In this document: one piece after another, positions 43,330-56,167 of the stretch
Layout: the number at the start of each line of letters is the position of its first letter
Numbering within the stretch: the stretch's first letter is position 1
NCBI GenBank assembly: GCA_905220665.1
Contig: CAJNAR010000145.1
Coordinates: 1,154,498 to 1,218,497 of the forward strand
Origin: Albugo candida
Lineage: Eukaryota; Oomycota; Peronosporomycetes; Albuginales; Albuginaceae
Length of the DNA: 64,000 nt
Reading direction: 5' to 3'
Program-made: the position numbers and the translations under genes
The notes under the pieces: model-generated
Told to the model about the DNA's origin: nothing
Database searches by the model: none
Seen by the model: the letters and a program-made list of their open reading frames with translations, nothing else

Positions 43330-45110
43330 CATAATCGCTTCACCCCACCAGATACGATCCATTTCCATGTGGTACATAATCGAGCGGGCCATCTCGAAAA
43401 AGATCTGATTTATTCTCTTAGCTGACCCGTTTTATTGCGGATTGTATGACACGCTTATCTGGTGGAAAGTACCTTGATCTGCACAGTACTTGTTGAAACG
43501 ATGATTTGTATACTCCCCATCATTGCCGCTTAAGATGCACTTAATCTTTCAATCCGTTTGCGTCTCCACCATAACATAAAACTACTTAAATCGTTCAAAA
43601 TTGGGACTTTGCTGCTAGCAAGTAGACGTAGACAAATCGGCTGTAGCCGTCAATGAATGTGAGGACGTATAGAGCCCCACCCTTCGACTTCGGGCTCATT
43701 GGTCTCATACGATCACTGTGTACGATTTTAAGTGTTCGACTCGTTTTTACTTCGCTGCCTCAGGTATGACTGAACAGATTGTTAGTCATTTTCCCACGTG
43801 CACATCCATCACATACACCGCCATCAGACGCAACGACACCTGAAACACCATCGCAAGCCTTTATCGCTTGCAAGATCTTTTTTGTAGACACATGACCTAG
43901 GCGAGCATGCCATAGTCCACTAGTTTCATATCTTGTAGCTCTGCTCTCAGCCTTCTGTGCCTTCGATGTACCATGCTGTTTCACATTCCACGCAAACATC
44001 TTTCCCACTCATTTAATTACTTCTACAGTCACTTCGTTACTCCTCAGTACTGCTTGATCGCGCTTAAACTGAACCAGCACGCCTTGGGCCGTCAACGCTG
44101 GTACAGAAACAGGTTTCTTTTCTAGTCCAGGTGCATGTAACACCTCTGTTAGCTAGAATTTTCGACCATTATCGAGTATAAATCGCACTGTGCCTGCTCC
44201 TATTGCCTTTACGTGCTGTCCATTCGCCACAGTGATGCAAAGTGGGATACTCAAATCTTCATATTTCACGAATTCACGCTTGTCACCAGACATGTGACGA
44301 CTAGCCCCACTATCCAGCAGCCAAGTCGAACTCGAGATTGTTTCGTCAATAAAAGGAAATACATCACCAATTCTCGATGGTATCACGCTGGGACACTGCG
44401 ATCTTTTGTGACCGTTGCGTCCACATCCAAAACACTTGCCTTGAAAAATAGCGTTAGCATCTCCTGTTCTAGAATTCTGGTGGCGAAATCTATGTTCTTC
44501 TTGTCCACAGTGTCCTCGGTTTCCTTGAAAGCATCGAGGTTCATTGCGCGGAGAATTTTCCTTTAAAGCGGTTTCCTTCTTGTCTCGCCTCTGAAGTGTA
44601 TCATACTCCCGGCGGAGTATCTCTTTCGCGTCCAGCAGTGTCAAGTTGCTGTGTGCCTCAATAATGCGTACCATATCATCATATTAGGCTGATAAACTTC
44701 CCAAAGGTAAAACCAGCTTTTTATCATAATCCATGCTGTCACCGGCAACCCTGAGCTTTAAAAACACAGCTCATCAAAATTTAGTAGATGATGCATAAGA
44801 CTTACACCAGTATCCAACACAAATTCATGTAGTTGCTTTAGATGTTGCACTCGGTCGTTAAGGCTTTTCTTCGCAAAGAACGTCTTTAGAGCCTCCTAAG
44901 CCTCAATAGCCAAATCACATTCCCGAACCATACACTGATAGGTTGGAGAGAGCAGCTTCACCAGTACAGCCAATTTCTTTATGTTGGCGACTTTCCATTC
45001 GGGATGCTCCTGTCCCACTGCCGGCTCTGGTTGGTCATAACCTTGCGCCAGAGGGTCATGCGTGCATTAAATTCTCACATGAAGTAGTTGTCATCCGTTA
45101 GGATGTCATT
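43330..45110 (-). pseudogene. Copia 2 gag, protease and integrase (broken)
   Basis: Gag text lies between about 45,110 and 44,390, its frame interrupted near 44,900 and 44,690; the longest open piece is 44674-44153, which runs from the gag end through the CCHC knuckle into the aspartic protease (LLDSGASRHMSGDKREFVKY, catalytic DSG intact). The GAG-pre-integrase zinc domain is in 44008-43760, and decayed integrase follows. Confidence 0.8.
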
Positions 45111-45140
45111 GGGAGATAATGTATTTGGGCTTATAATTTA

Positions 45141-45306
45141 TAACGAAAGCACAACTACTTCTCAGTGCTGTAAAATGAAAAGTAGTATTAAGAGCTGAAA
45201 AGACTGCTAAGAATGGATGTAACAACCCCATCATAAACTGATCAATCTTTTTAGATAGTTCGAAGACCATTGTCCATGCAAGTTTCCCTTTTCACGACAC
45301 ACATAA
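45141..45306 (-). repeat. LTR class B, right copy
   Basis: About 166 bp, the partner of 35649-35813. It is the 5' LTR of copia element 2 by position, lying just upstream (minus strand) of the primer-site-like sequence and gag. Confidence 0.6.
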
Positions 45307-46541
45307 CCGTCGTGATTCGTAATGCTCTACACCAGATACATTGAAAGAAGTTACCTACAAGAGTTGGTGAAGTTGGTGACATATTGGAACTTGACTTGAT
45401 AGATGCCAAATTACAACGGTATAGACAGACGTATATATAACACAATTTGTGAGATCAGGCATTGAATCTAGAGATGTCTTATATACTTTGAAATAATCGA
45501 TTGCTTGCTACCTACGATCTTAGTGATGAGGTACCACTTGCAACCCGTTGGAAAACTTACTTGGCTGAATATATATATATCAAAAGAGAAATTTAGTTCA
45601 AAAATGATTCCATGCTGAAGATCAGTGCTTGAAGTATTACATGATTTAAGCTTGAGTGACGAAAGCTATTCCCTTCGTTGAGTTGATTCTCATGTGTACA
45701 TAACCTACGACATCACGAATGATACGTGGGTAGCACATCAATACATATTACTGCACACCAATGTGTTGCTTTCGTCGTTTCAAAGTGGTGTAATTAGTGC
45801 TGCCATAATATGAAGAGCTTATCGCTGATTGCTCCTATTGCCTGGAGGAGTCTGCAACGCTCCATTTACCACTACAGGACGGTGACCAGTCGGAAAATAT
45901 AAAGATCGATGAGCGTGTCAATTCGCAATATGATTCGTGACAGCGGTGATGTAAGGAATTCGAGATACTTTTATTACTGCACGCAAATACGATGCACGGA
46001 GCAGTATAACTTCGTCTTTTGCCTCAAAGTTGCTCTTTAGTGGTGGAGAAAGAAGAAATTTACAGTCTCTACGTTTATCCCAACCTTGATGCTGAGGATG
46101 TGTGGCCACTGCGAGAGCTTTAACGATTCTGAAATGAGAAAGAACACGGCTATGAAGAAAGAGCTACCAGATCTACTTCACTACAATCTGTTTGCTACAC
46201 ACGAAGACGTCGCGCTGAAACATCCAAAAGCACAGGCGGATGACTGCATCTATCCCACTTATAACCCCCGTTTTTGCATTTACCAGATAATTTTTTTATT
46301 AGCTCAAACTGATGCCAATGTCATCACCAAGCAGTTCAGACGATATAACAAGTATATGGGAATCAAATTGATATATTGCGACTTGTTTGATGTTACACTT
46401 CTTCAGTAGACAGGAATGAAGAGAATTTCTCTTCTTCTTGGACTGCGCTTTTACTTCTCACATTGCCGGCTACTACGTAACCCGCCAGTTTAGTACAAAC
46501 AACTTGCATAACAACTTTCTCAAACTTTTCCTCTCGAAAAA
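45307..46541. other. Unassigned DNA between copia 2 and the LINE
   Basis: AT-rich, with an (AT)n stretch near 45571-45581. The ORF at 46086-46409 (+), 107 residues (MMLRMCGHCESFNDSEM..), has no recognised family. Nothing else coding is seen. Confidence 0.35.
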
Positions 46542-49500
46542 ATGGTGCAATTCGACATATCGACACAGCCAAGGGTGTTAGCATCCACTTATAGTGACGT
46601 GGAAAGTACCCCCATCCGCAGTGTGACATTACAGGGTAATACCGGTGTTGCTAGTGGCAGATTTGGTACTGTCACTGCCTTGTCAAAGGGTGACCCAAAG
46701 GCAACTGCATGTGTGGACGACACCAAAAGTCCCACTTTGGCAGAATAATAAAGTTCCAGGAGTCGTTTTGTAAGGACGGGGCTTGAGCTCGGGAGCAATA
46801 TCGCGTGGAGCTCCCAAAGCCGAAATACGCGGATATCGAGGCTAAACTGCAACTATATGCATACGGGGAGCACCCGGATTGGTCAGTCTTGTCCGCAAAA
46901 TTGGAGGAAGCAAGACCTTCCCAAGTCCGGAAAGCCACCTTCCCCATGATCTTGAAGACGGGCCAGTCTTTGACCCGTAATCCAAATAGAAAAATTCTAA
47001 CATCCTTGACGGGAGACCACGGCAATCCGGTCTTTGAAAGCTTACTTGAGATCCGGTCAATTGCTCAATTGTCCAAAATACCAGGGGGCAACATCAGGGT
47101 GATGGTCACCACGGCGGATGCCTGCCAACACATCGAGTGTCAGCCGGTGACTATCATTTGGTAAATGTATTCTTTGCAGGAGTTCGGCACTTTTGAAACA
47201 AGAAACTGCCTTGATGTTCTCGGCGTAGGCGTGGAGGAGGAGCGGAACAACCTACACCGCTCCCTTCACAAACTAGGGTGTCAGGTGCTGTATGATACCC
47301 TTTCGCGAGATGGTCGCCACTAAAGAAGGGGTGATGTCGACTTGGAGAGTGTATTTTGGGTCTTCGAAATGCCCGGTAGCAGCTGGTTCGAGCTGGAAAA
47401 GTGATTGAGCAAATCGCTTACGACAAACATCTCTACCCAGTACGGGGTAAGAATGCTACATTCCAACGGAACGACCACGTTTTGGTCAATGTGCTCCTTA
47501 CTTCTTGTATTGGGTGCTGCATCAGCCACGGGAGACCGGAAACAACACAAAACACAATCAAAAACAAAAACAACAACGAAAACAAAACAAAAATCAAACT
47601 CAAACTCAGAATCAACACCAACAAAAACCGCAACATGAAAAACAAAAACAACTTACCGCGCCAACTGCAGTCGTGGCGGTCCCAAAAAAGGTGGAGAAGC
47701 CAGGTCCAAGCCAGGAATTCGAGATAAGTAAACCTGAAAGAAAACGCTCCAATCAAATCTCGTTGTAGCTCATCGCTCCCCCACTATCACACCGCCAGGG
47801 CCACCAGAATCCTTGCAGCCCTCTCCTCTCATCATATAACTAAACAGTCAATATTCCTCGCAACCACGTGTGGGGCGGGATGGCGATACATACATGCAGT
47901 TGGCATGGACACAAGGAAAGCGTACTCGGACTGAGCCGTTTGACCAAATGGTTTCCAATGCACCACATCGGGCGCTCCCTACGTTGGCAACAAGCAGTTA
48001 GTTTGCTTTGCTCGCACCTATAGAGGTGGAAATCGAAGAAGTCCAAGCGGCTGCCAATCTCAAGCATGGCAATCGCATACAAATTTTTCCCATGAAGGCG
48101 TGGATGCCAAAAGAGGTGGCAACTTCGAAAAAGGCAGCGCAGTTTCATAAGAAGCGTCATACAACCGTGGAAAAAGCGGAGCGACCAATCAGAATTGGTG
48201 AAATAGAGGAGCTCATGGAAACGGATTCCAAAAATGTACTCCACCCGCTCTGTCTGGACAAGCTAGTCCAAGCTGATGCGTGCATCCCTCATGTACAAAA
48301 GCTGGTATAATTCTGTACAAACCCGGACCAAATCATCTGGGCAGCACTTGATCATCCGATCACTACAAATGGGGGGCTTATCTCCTTTATGGAGTGTAAT
48401 GATCCTGTGTTGGACGAATTAGCACATCTACTGCTAATCAATCGCGTTTTTGCATCCCACAACCTCGGCGTAGATGTTACGTTTGCGACGTGATGGAGTC
48501 GCCACGTTGGTGGAGAAGTTCCCTCAAAGCGAGATGTATTGTTCAAGAAAGTAATGTCTTGTCGGAAGACAGTGCCGGACATTGTTCGCAGTCTGACTCT
48601 AGCAACCAAAGCTCTCGCGCTGTTGAAACTGTTATTTATGTGTACTGCCCCGACATTCTACACTTCTACACAACGATCACTGGATCCAATAGATTGAACC
48701 GTGATCTGGATTCCGGGTCATCATTGTCGTCTACTTTCAATCAATGTGATCATCTTGTTGTTACGCTTTGATGTGGGCATAAAGTGTTGGCTTCAATGGA
48801 TTGGAGGTAAATGGCTAGGACTTTTCTGTGGTGATATCAGCAAGCTCTCAGCCAATCTTAGCTTTTTTCAAGAAGAAAAAACAATACTTCATCTCTAAAA
48901 ACAAGATGTTGAAATGAGGTTTATTGCTGGTCCACTTCAGCGTGAATGCTAAGGGCTCCTCGATTATATCAACGTGGAACAATATATCAGCACTCACGGT
49001 GAATGTTAATGGAATTCATAATAAATGGTCATATCTTTATCGACCACATCCTATCCTATCACAACACTCCATTTGCTGTGTTCAAAAAACCAAGTTTCAC
49101 GATCACAACCAACTGGACTCATTTCAGTTTTTATTATATTCGAAATTGCAGCACAAAATGTTTGTCAATGATCACAACAGTGTTTTTCTTCATCCGAATT
49201 AAAATCGCAGTGGTGGCGTCATGACAACCCTTCGTTCGGACTTTCCCGGTTATACAACAGATGAAGACTCACCGAACGAAGCATTCGAAATCGTTATTTG
49301 GTTTCGCGTCTTCTCATTCACGATGCACCGGTGTATATTCACAATGTATATGTAACGGTCAAGGCCGAGGAAAGAGTGACTTTCTATGAGTTATTGCTCT
49401 CCAGCACCCTTTGAATCGACCGCAACACATCTCGTATTTGCTGATTTTAATACACCACTCGATCCAGCTGGCGAAGCTTCGAATGTAACAATTCGATACG

Positions 49501-50379
49501 GACCCAGTCGATTAGCGTGTTTGGAATGGCTTTAGTGGTTGGGTTTGGTAGACGCTTGGCGAATCCAATATCCGACTGAAAAAATAATTACAGGAGCATT
49601 ACCGCGCAAGATCGACTAGATTACATTTGCATGTCAGAAGAGCTATTCAATATGGTATACAAAATCTCTGAATATTTCCGTCCACGACATGCGGGAGATC
49701 ATCTGGCACAAAAATAACTTTTGCAAATTCAACTCAACCTCGGAATCGAAAATATTGGAAATTTTCATTACGACTATTTGTATATCCTCAAGCTCTCGAA
49801 GCAATCAAATTGAAAGCGAATTTGGTGCTCGCACAGTTGCGGACAACTTCAAATCCCGAAAAAGTTGTCGCAAAGTTGGAAGCCGAAAATCAAGAAGCAG
49901 CTTCAAGGAATTGAAAAAAAGGTTCATAAGATAGATGACGTGATGTTGAGTCTAGCCAGCGGGTTTTGGAAGTCGCAGCAGCGCGATATCGTAGTCAAGA
50001 CACCAATCAGTCACAGTTTTTTTACGAATCGAGTCTCGAACAATTCAGAATTTCGGTCGAAAAAAATGCCAGATATCACCAAGATGAGAGCTTCGATCAT
50101 CACGTGAAGCATATGGAGAACTCTTCCAACACTTTTTCGCCCTTCGGATAGTTCATGTCGTCGCGGGCCGATCGAAAATGTCACAAAAAATGTGGCACCG
50201 TGACATCGAACCCGAGGGAAATTATTCACGAATTTAAGGATCATTGGGGTGGTGTTATGGGCTCTCTATAGCTATGAGACCGAATCAGATGATCCATGTG
50301 AAATAAATAAAAAAAGCTACTGGATTCGATTCAAGTTTCCCTTGCATCAAGAGAGCAAGACCGTCTATCAGCTCGCTTA

Positions 50380-51260
50380 AGTACGACCGAGATGGCGGAA
50401 GCGATCAAGCACATGCGGAGTAGTTCTTCTCCAGGTATGAATGGACTACTCAGCTGAATTTATCAGCTTTATCCGGAAACGTTTGGCGAGTGTCTGAAGA
50501 TAGTGCTCGAATATCAGCCGGAAAAAGGTATCTTACTTCGATCAAAACGTCACTCAGCAATCACATTATTATACAAAAAAGGATCACGAGGTGATCCTGG
50601 CAACTATAGACCGATGGCACTACTTTGTGCCGATATGAAGTACTTTCAAAAGTATTGGCGAATTGATTGCAACGGTTTTTGCCAAAATTGATCCATCAAG
50701 ATCAAAAAGCACTTGTGTGAGGAAGGTCGATGCACCACCATATTGGACATGTCAACGATATCCAGGACTTGGTCACTTTTCGTGAGGAAGAAGCGTATGC
50801 GACTTTTTTTGACTTTGAGAAAGCTTATGATTGCGTCAATTGGACGTACATGTTTCGCGTTTTGGAAAAATATGGGCGTTGGAAAAAGCTTCATCGACTG
50901 GGTTCGTCTTCTGTACAATAACACGAAGGTGTAATTGATAATTAATGGCAATATTACAACATCTATTACCATCTATTACCACAACGTGGAGTGAAGCAAG
51001 GCGATCCTCTCTCAGCGTTACTTATTTTGATGACGATCGAAACTTTGGGAAATTTACTTCGAAAAAATGAAGACGTGGTATTTGTATCAATGACACGGCT
51101 GTCGCAACTGGATTAATTTTTGCGGATAATTCGACATTGCTTTCAGAGACACCTAATGGTGTTTTGACGCAACTCGAACACATTCAAGTCTATTGCGATG
51201 GATCTGGTGCGAAACTCAACTTGAGCAAATTCTCCTTGATCTCGTTGAATCGGACCATGC
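50380..51260 (+). pseudogene. LINE copy 1 reverse transcriptase (broken)
   Basis: Ordered RT blocks in shifting frames: MAEAIKHMRSSSSPGMNGL (about 50391-50447), NYRPMALL (50608 onward), FFDFEKAYDCVNWTYMFRVL (50803 onward), QGDPLSALL (50998 onward) and FADNSTLLS (about 51118-51144), where the second catalytic Asp of the usual ADD is Asn. Confidence 0.8.
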
Positions 51261-51385
51261 TGATCCGGAGGATTCGGTCAAGTGTTTCGGCATTCCTTTC
51301 GGCCAGACGCCGACTCATTCGATGGTTATTTCAGCTCTCGACAAGCATTTTTTCGATGGGTATGATGTATGTTTTCGACGTGCAC

Positions 51386-51554
51386 TGGAGTGTCCGAGCT
51401 TGTAAAAACGAAAGTAAGTTCAGGCAGGTCCATAGTTCACAACCGTGTGCTTATCTAAGCCTACTGATTCTTTTACTGAATTCTTTTTCTGATTCTAAAT
51501 GACGTCATCACTTGCGTAAGCATGTAACGTCTTTCGGATGCCGTCATGCCTACA
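51386..51554. mobile_element. Solo-LTR-like insertion in LINE copy 1
   Basis: 169 bp absent from LINE copy 2 at the equivalent place (56,305). It starts TG and ends CA, is flanked by the direct repeat TGCAC (51381-51385 and 51555-51559), and contains AGGTCCATAGTTCACAA and AAGCCTACTGATTCTT, which match blocks of LTR class A. This is the pattern of a solo LTR of a copia relative with a 5-bp target-site duplication. Confidence 0.7.
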
Positions 51555-51559
51555 TGCAC

Positions 51560-53269
51560 GAACTGTCGTCATCGACTACTGGTTGCGCGGACGATAATTT
51601 TATCACGTCTGTGGAATTACACCTTGCACGTGGACATACTAGCAGAGACTATTCGACAGTGGAAATCGATGCTAAATCGATTTGTGCTTGGTGGGAAACA
51701 CAAAAAAGATTCAAAAGACGTTCACCTATTCAGGAAAGAGTTTTTATATCTTCGCCCACAAGATGGTGGACTACAAGTTCCTGTTTTTGGTGGGATGGCT
51801 GAAGCTACAACGTAATCAATTCCTCCAGCAGTTCGCATCCGATGCGTCGACAATTATTCCTGCAAATTACACAACTGCTTCCACGGAATTATTACAGCTT
51901 ATTCAACCTTCATTTGGACCACACAAGCCAATAAAAATATTAACATCGCACCACATCGGCATGGGAAATTGGTTAAATGGGAGGGAGCATCTTTATGGTG
52001 GAAACACGCATTCAAATGTGGCATCAGATGGATTGAAGCATCAACATTTCCGATTTGACAGTTCTCCAACTCCGTCAGTAGTACATGACCCAACCGATGT
52101 GGTTCCAATGCGACCAAGAATTACATTACGAAGCTGCTACCCCGTAGTCCGACTACGCAAAAAGTTTGGAACAATCTTGGCATAGTGGATGAACCACATC
52201 GGATGTTTCGCGAATCGTTTACTACACTTTTCGAGATTCGAAGTCTGCAAGACTTTTTTCGAGAAAACGACACATGGCAAACGAAGGAATATTTGTCACC
52301 AGTTATAACAACGACGAAGGGCTGAAAACATTGGATATGTCTGATGAAAAGTTGCTGAGTCGACTTTACACTGAAGTCACTCAGATACTACAGCGAACCA
52401 CTCGACGATTGGTCTCATCACTTGGATCCAACCAAACACAAGTGGAAGATCATTTTATGTGGGAGTACAAAGCAAAGGAGAGTAAGCATTATTTCCCATC
52501 TATTCTACGCTCTCAAATCTCACGAATCGCCTGAAAACTTCCCGAGCCAGTCAAGAGTCATCCGATGTTGACACATTGGTCATCACGTGAGAGATCAGAC
52601 GCAACAGATTCAGAACGAGTTAAAACGTTTATGGCTACATCACGGCATCTTCGAGAACGTGTACTAATCATTTTCGAAGATTTACAATTTTTCCTGTCCT
52701 TTCGGATGTTGCCAGTTCGATCTCGTTTCTGGTTTCTAAAGGAAATACAGCCCGACATTATATTGTGCACACAGTCTTGGTGTGGCGCAGTGGATTCCGA
52801 TCAACATCTCTTTCTCGAGTGTGATCAAACGGCACGATTATGGAGTGAGTTATTCCCTATTTGGGATCAGTTCTTCTCAGCCCGACCACGTTGGCCGCAT
52901 ATTGCATGTGCAATTGTGCCAACACTACGTCCGGCATGGAAAGCTTATCAACAAATTATATCCGATTTATGGCTTGCATTACCAGCGGTGAGAGTACAAT
53001 TCGTCTGGATCGATCGGAATCGTCGTTTGTTCGAACAGCGATCAGCAACTCCGACAGTTCCAGCATTTTCCGTAATCTACACCACATTTAGTGCGCACGT
53101 TCGGTATTATCGACGACAGTGTTACGACCACGACGAACGCATTCGGCTTGCTAAAGTTCTGGATCAACTCGCAACGCAAGAATTATTTGCTGGCTTTTTC
53201 AGAAGTCGACGATCATTGCTGCGGGTACGACACAGGCAAGTGGAATTGCAAGTGCAACTCGGATCCTAG
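51560..53269 (+). pseudogene. LINE copy 1 C-terminal domain
   Basis: Open pieces at 51682-52185 and 52565-53269 encode the region after RT, including the zinc-knuckle pattern ILCTQSWCGAVDSDQHLFLEC (zf-RVT type) and FVWIDRNRRLFEQRS near the end. It matches the 440-residue frame of copy 2 over nearly the whole length. Confidence 0.8.
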
Positions 53270-53778
53270 TCCTAGTTGGATGGCTACGTTGAAGCTAGTG
53301 TAGCGCACAACAATTTAAAAAACACGGTATTTTTGGACGATTTTAACAGCCTTTATCATTTTGTCGCAATGGCATCAGCCAACCATAAGATCGGAAAAGA
53401 TTTCCGCCAATCGGATGCTGATATTCGAGGTCAGAAAACAATGTAAAGACGGTGCAACATATTCCACCAATCGAGATTGATACAGCGGAGCCTATAAGAC
53501 AATGCGTAAAGGCTAGGGCTTAGAATGGTAACAACTAAGGACCCTAATCTATCAAGTTTCCATTTTACCAACTGAAACAACAACACATTTACACGATGGA
53601 CATAGTCTAGTAGTATGGTGGTCGCACTACCCCAACACAGGATTATCAACGAAAAGACATATTATTATCTCTCACAGGTATTTTCACGATACGATTTTTG
53701 TATGTATATATGTTATTTAAGATAGCCTAGGCAACTAGAGAAGTCAGTTAGTCTACTTCTAGTAATATAGACACCTTC

Positions 53779-56167
53779 AGCTGTGCTGAGCTGGCTAATG
53801 TCTACATGACGGCACACATAGAAAGGGGGAATCGATGCTTTTCCGAATCGGCTTGTCCAGGCATGATATTGAATATTGTGTATTTCTCAGCATATTATGG
53901 GTAACCTTGATGCGTCTATATGCGTTGAAGAATAACGTAAGGAACCACGTGGTGTGACTCACATCGAAATCGTATTATGTGGCAACGGTGTAAAGACAGA
54001 ACTAGCGCTTAACCTAATAAAAAAATGGCTAACAGCTCTATCCAAAACACATACCCTTCTTTGTCCAATGCTCTGCTTGATTCTATAGCCATACCCTTCA
54101 GCAGACGTTACATTTTGGGGTCCACCCCTGCTCATTTTAGGTTGTTCGCCCGTAGTACTTTATTTAGACACCATTCTATTACTACAGTTTGGTGGTTATT
54201 CACTCTATTCTAATCACTAGCATGTAACGCTCTGACGAGCCCGGTCCAACTCTTGTACAGTTATTTTCTGGTGTAGTTGCCAGCGGTCTTGACACGTCCA
54301 TATCTTCATTGAGTAGGTTAATATTTACGTGGAGGAATCTTTGCCTCCGCCCAGGGGCCCCACCGCAGCCCTTTTGCCACCGCCGGAGCTCGTTAGTTCG
54401 ATCCCCGGCAGTTTGGGCAGCGGTTTGACCCCACCCAAGCAATCAGCTTGGAAAATATCTGCCTTCCTAGGTTTGAAGTCAGACTTAATTGATAGGCACA
54501 CGGTCAGGAGCTCATGATAGGATAAGGAAGGTAGTTAAAGAACCAGATAAATAGTGTAATGAAATCTTTGACAAAGCAGAAATTACATTATTATAACCAC
54601 GAGCTTGCTTTGAGCTGAAGTAAACTCCACCGAAGTACGATGCTGCATGTTCAATGCGAGTTTGAGATATTTTTTGCTCGTTCTACTGTTAAAGGTAGGC
54701 ATATTGCTGCTCATTATAAATTTCTAGAACAGATTTCTCCTTTTCCAAAGGTAATTTTATAGTAGAAAGCCACAGCCGAACCTTTACAGATCTTGTTATA
54801 CAGTGGAAGACACTTATAACCAGACCATATATTCCATGGAAAAACTCCTACTAATACAATAAAAATTCGCAATAGAGCAAAATGCACTCCATATACTGGA
54901 AGCACATTGACTTGGCTTTCTTAAAATGGAGCCCTATTTTTTGTATCTTTATTTTGGACGAAAGTAGTAGGAGGTTGAAGTTTGGCAAATTTTCGTGATT
55001 TTGTATGCAGAGATGAAAATTTTGGCCGCATTCAATTATTGGGAGCTGCTATCCGGACACTCCCCCTTTGCTAACCGGACCCCCCCATCTCCTCACATAT
55101 ATTGGGTACATGTATTTCCATCAATTGTTTGCGTTTTGCTCCAAAAATGCGAGCATAGCAAACGCTTTTAATGCGTCCGAGACGAGAGCGGTGGCAACTT
55201 ATGACTTGTAACTTTCTTCTGTATTTAGCAGAAAATTTGATGAGTAAGGTTTGCTTTGATCTTATCAAAGTAGACATTTATAGGCGGCATGTCTCCTCCC
55301 TTCAAGTGATATCCTATTCGGCATTTGAGTATTTACTGATCCGAGAATCCAGATCCCCTTATACCACGTGAAAGCACCCTAATTCAGTCAAAAATAGCTC
55401 CAGGCACTAAAACTTACAGGTAAACGCTTTTTGTCTAATATCCGAATTTCTCATTGTGGCGATGAATGCACTACGAGCGCATATGGTCGTACCTTCAAAC
55501 GGTCAATTCTTCCAGTTGCGTATATTTAGAGATGAAACATTGCTAATGATATATTAGAATCGTTTTAATTAGACAATGGAGTGTAAATATCATTCACTGA
55601 CTGCTTCGCATAAGAAGTCAGATAAGCGATGGCATTTGAATCGAGACCAAATAAGCAAGAAGCGAGCGATCTATTATGCTATTGAGATTGGATACGTGCA
55701 TCAGAGCCCGTCGCTGGCGGAGCATACTGTAGCCCCATACGAAGTCATTACAACCATTTACAATAAAAAATCTCGAAGGGAAATAGAAATCATAGAGCAT
55801 TTTCTCAAACTATAAGTAACTTATTTTTGCGTGTAATTGACTTGCAGAGATTGAACAGAAGATACACAATTTGTATATCAAGGAAGAACATGCTCCATCA
55901 TTCATTGCTCAGCTCCCATCATCTCACTTTGTTGTATGACCGAAGAAAAGCGACTTGTGATGTACTTTTAGCGGCGACAGAAAAAGGGTTTGTTTTTGAT
56001 CTATCACCGACATACTTTTATTGCACTGAGATGACTCTGCAAGTGTTATTTATCAGCTCGCGACCAAGAATGTAACGGGGTTACACTTGGTTAGTAACCG
56101 GTATCACAGTGTGTTACACATTTGGGACGCGCAAAGATATCGGGGTATCTTATGAGTTTGTGAGGCG
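53779..56167. other. Unassigned DNA between the two LINE copies
   Basis: No recognised gene. It holds a GC-rich island at about 54330-54450 in otherwise AT-rich DNA (minus-strand frame 54442-54200 is open), and an ORF at 55576-55815 (+), 79 residues, basic N-terminal half (SHKKSDKRWHLNRDQISKKR), with no family recognised. A transposase-like origin is possible but unsupported. Confidence 0.35.

Larger units (their letters stand above)
40929..45306 (-). mobile_element. Ty1/copia LTR retrotransposon 2 (degenerate)
   Basis: Second minus-strand copia element: LTR class B at 45306-45141; a possible primer site next to it (minus strand TTATAAGCCCAAATAC, similar to that of copia 1); gag about 45110-44390 with knuckle CFGCGRNGHKRSQCP; protease with intact STWLLDSGASRHMSGD; GAG-pre-integrase 44008-43760 (LWHARLGHVS, CDGCARGK); integrase remnants to about 43330; a polar linker 43102-42487; RT 42420-41580; RNase H 41509-41014; then a purine-rich tract (AAGTTGAAGGGGAGTG) before LTR A. 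Frames are broken throughout. Confidence 0.85.
46542..53778 (+). mobile_element. Non-LTR retrotransposon (LINE, L1/Tad-like), degenerate copy 1
   Basis: About 7.2 kb on the plus strand. ORF1-like segments lie at 46542-48490 (ECQPVT and WRVYFG blocks, a CIGCCISHG cysteine/histidine stretch, an adenine-rich Asn/Gln/Lys tract). An AP-endonuclease region spans about 48950-49700 (ALTVNVNGIHNKW, CVQKTKFHD, LVFADFNTPLDP). Reverse transcriptase spans about 50380-51260 (DPGNYRPMALLC, FFDFEKAYDCVNW, GVKQGDPLSALL, IFADNSTLLS). A C-terminal zinc-knuckle domain occupies 51700-53270. A 3' UTR runs to about 53778 and shares its end with copy 2. The YADD-type active site reads FADN, and the coding parts are split by many frameshifts and stops, so it is inactive. 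Confidence 0.85.

Noticed and set aside
47560..47650. A-rich tract as a LINE poly-A tail
   Set aside because: It is internal to the ORF1-like region, is interrupted by C, and encodes an Asn/Gln/Lys-rich stretch; the element continues for 6 kb downstream.
54380..54405. GTTCGATCC resembling a tRNA B box (possible tRNA or SINE)
   Set aside because: The flanking bases do not form a T-arm or acceptor stem and no A box is found at the right distance.
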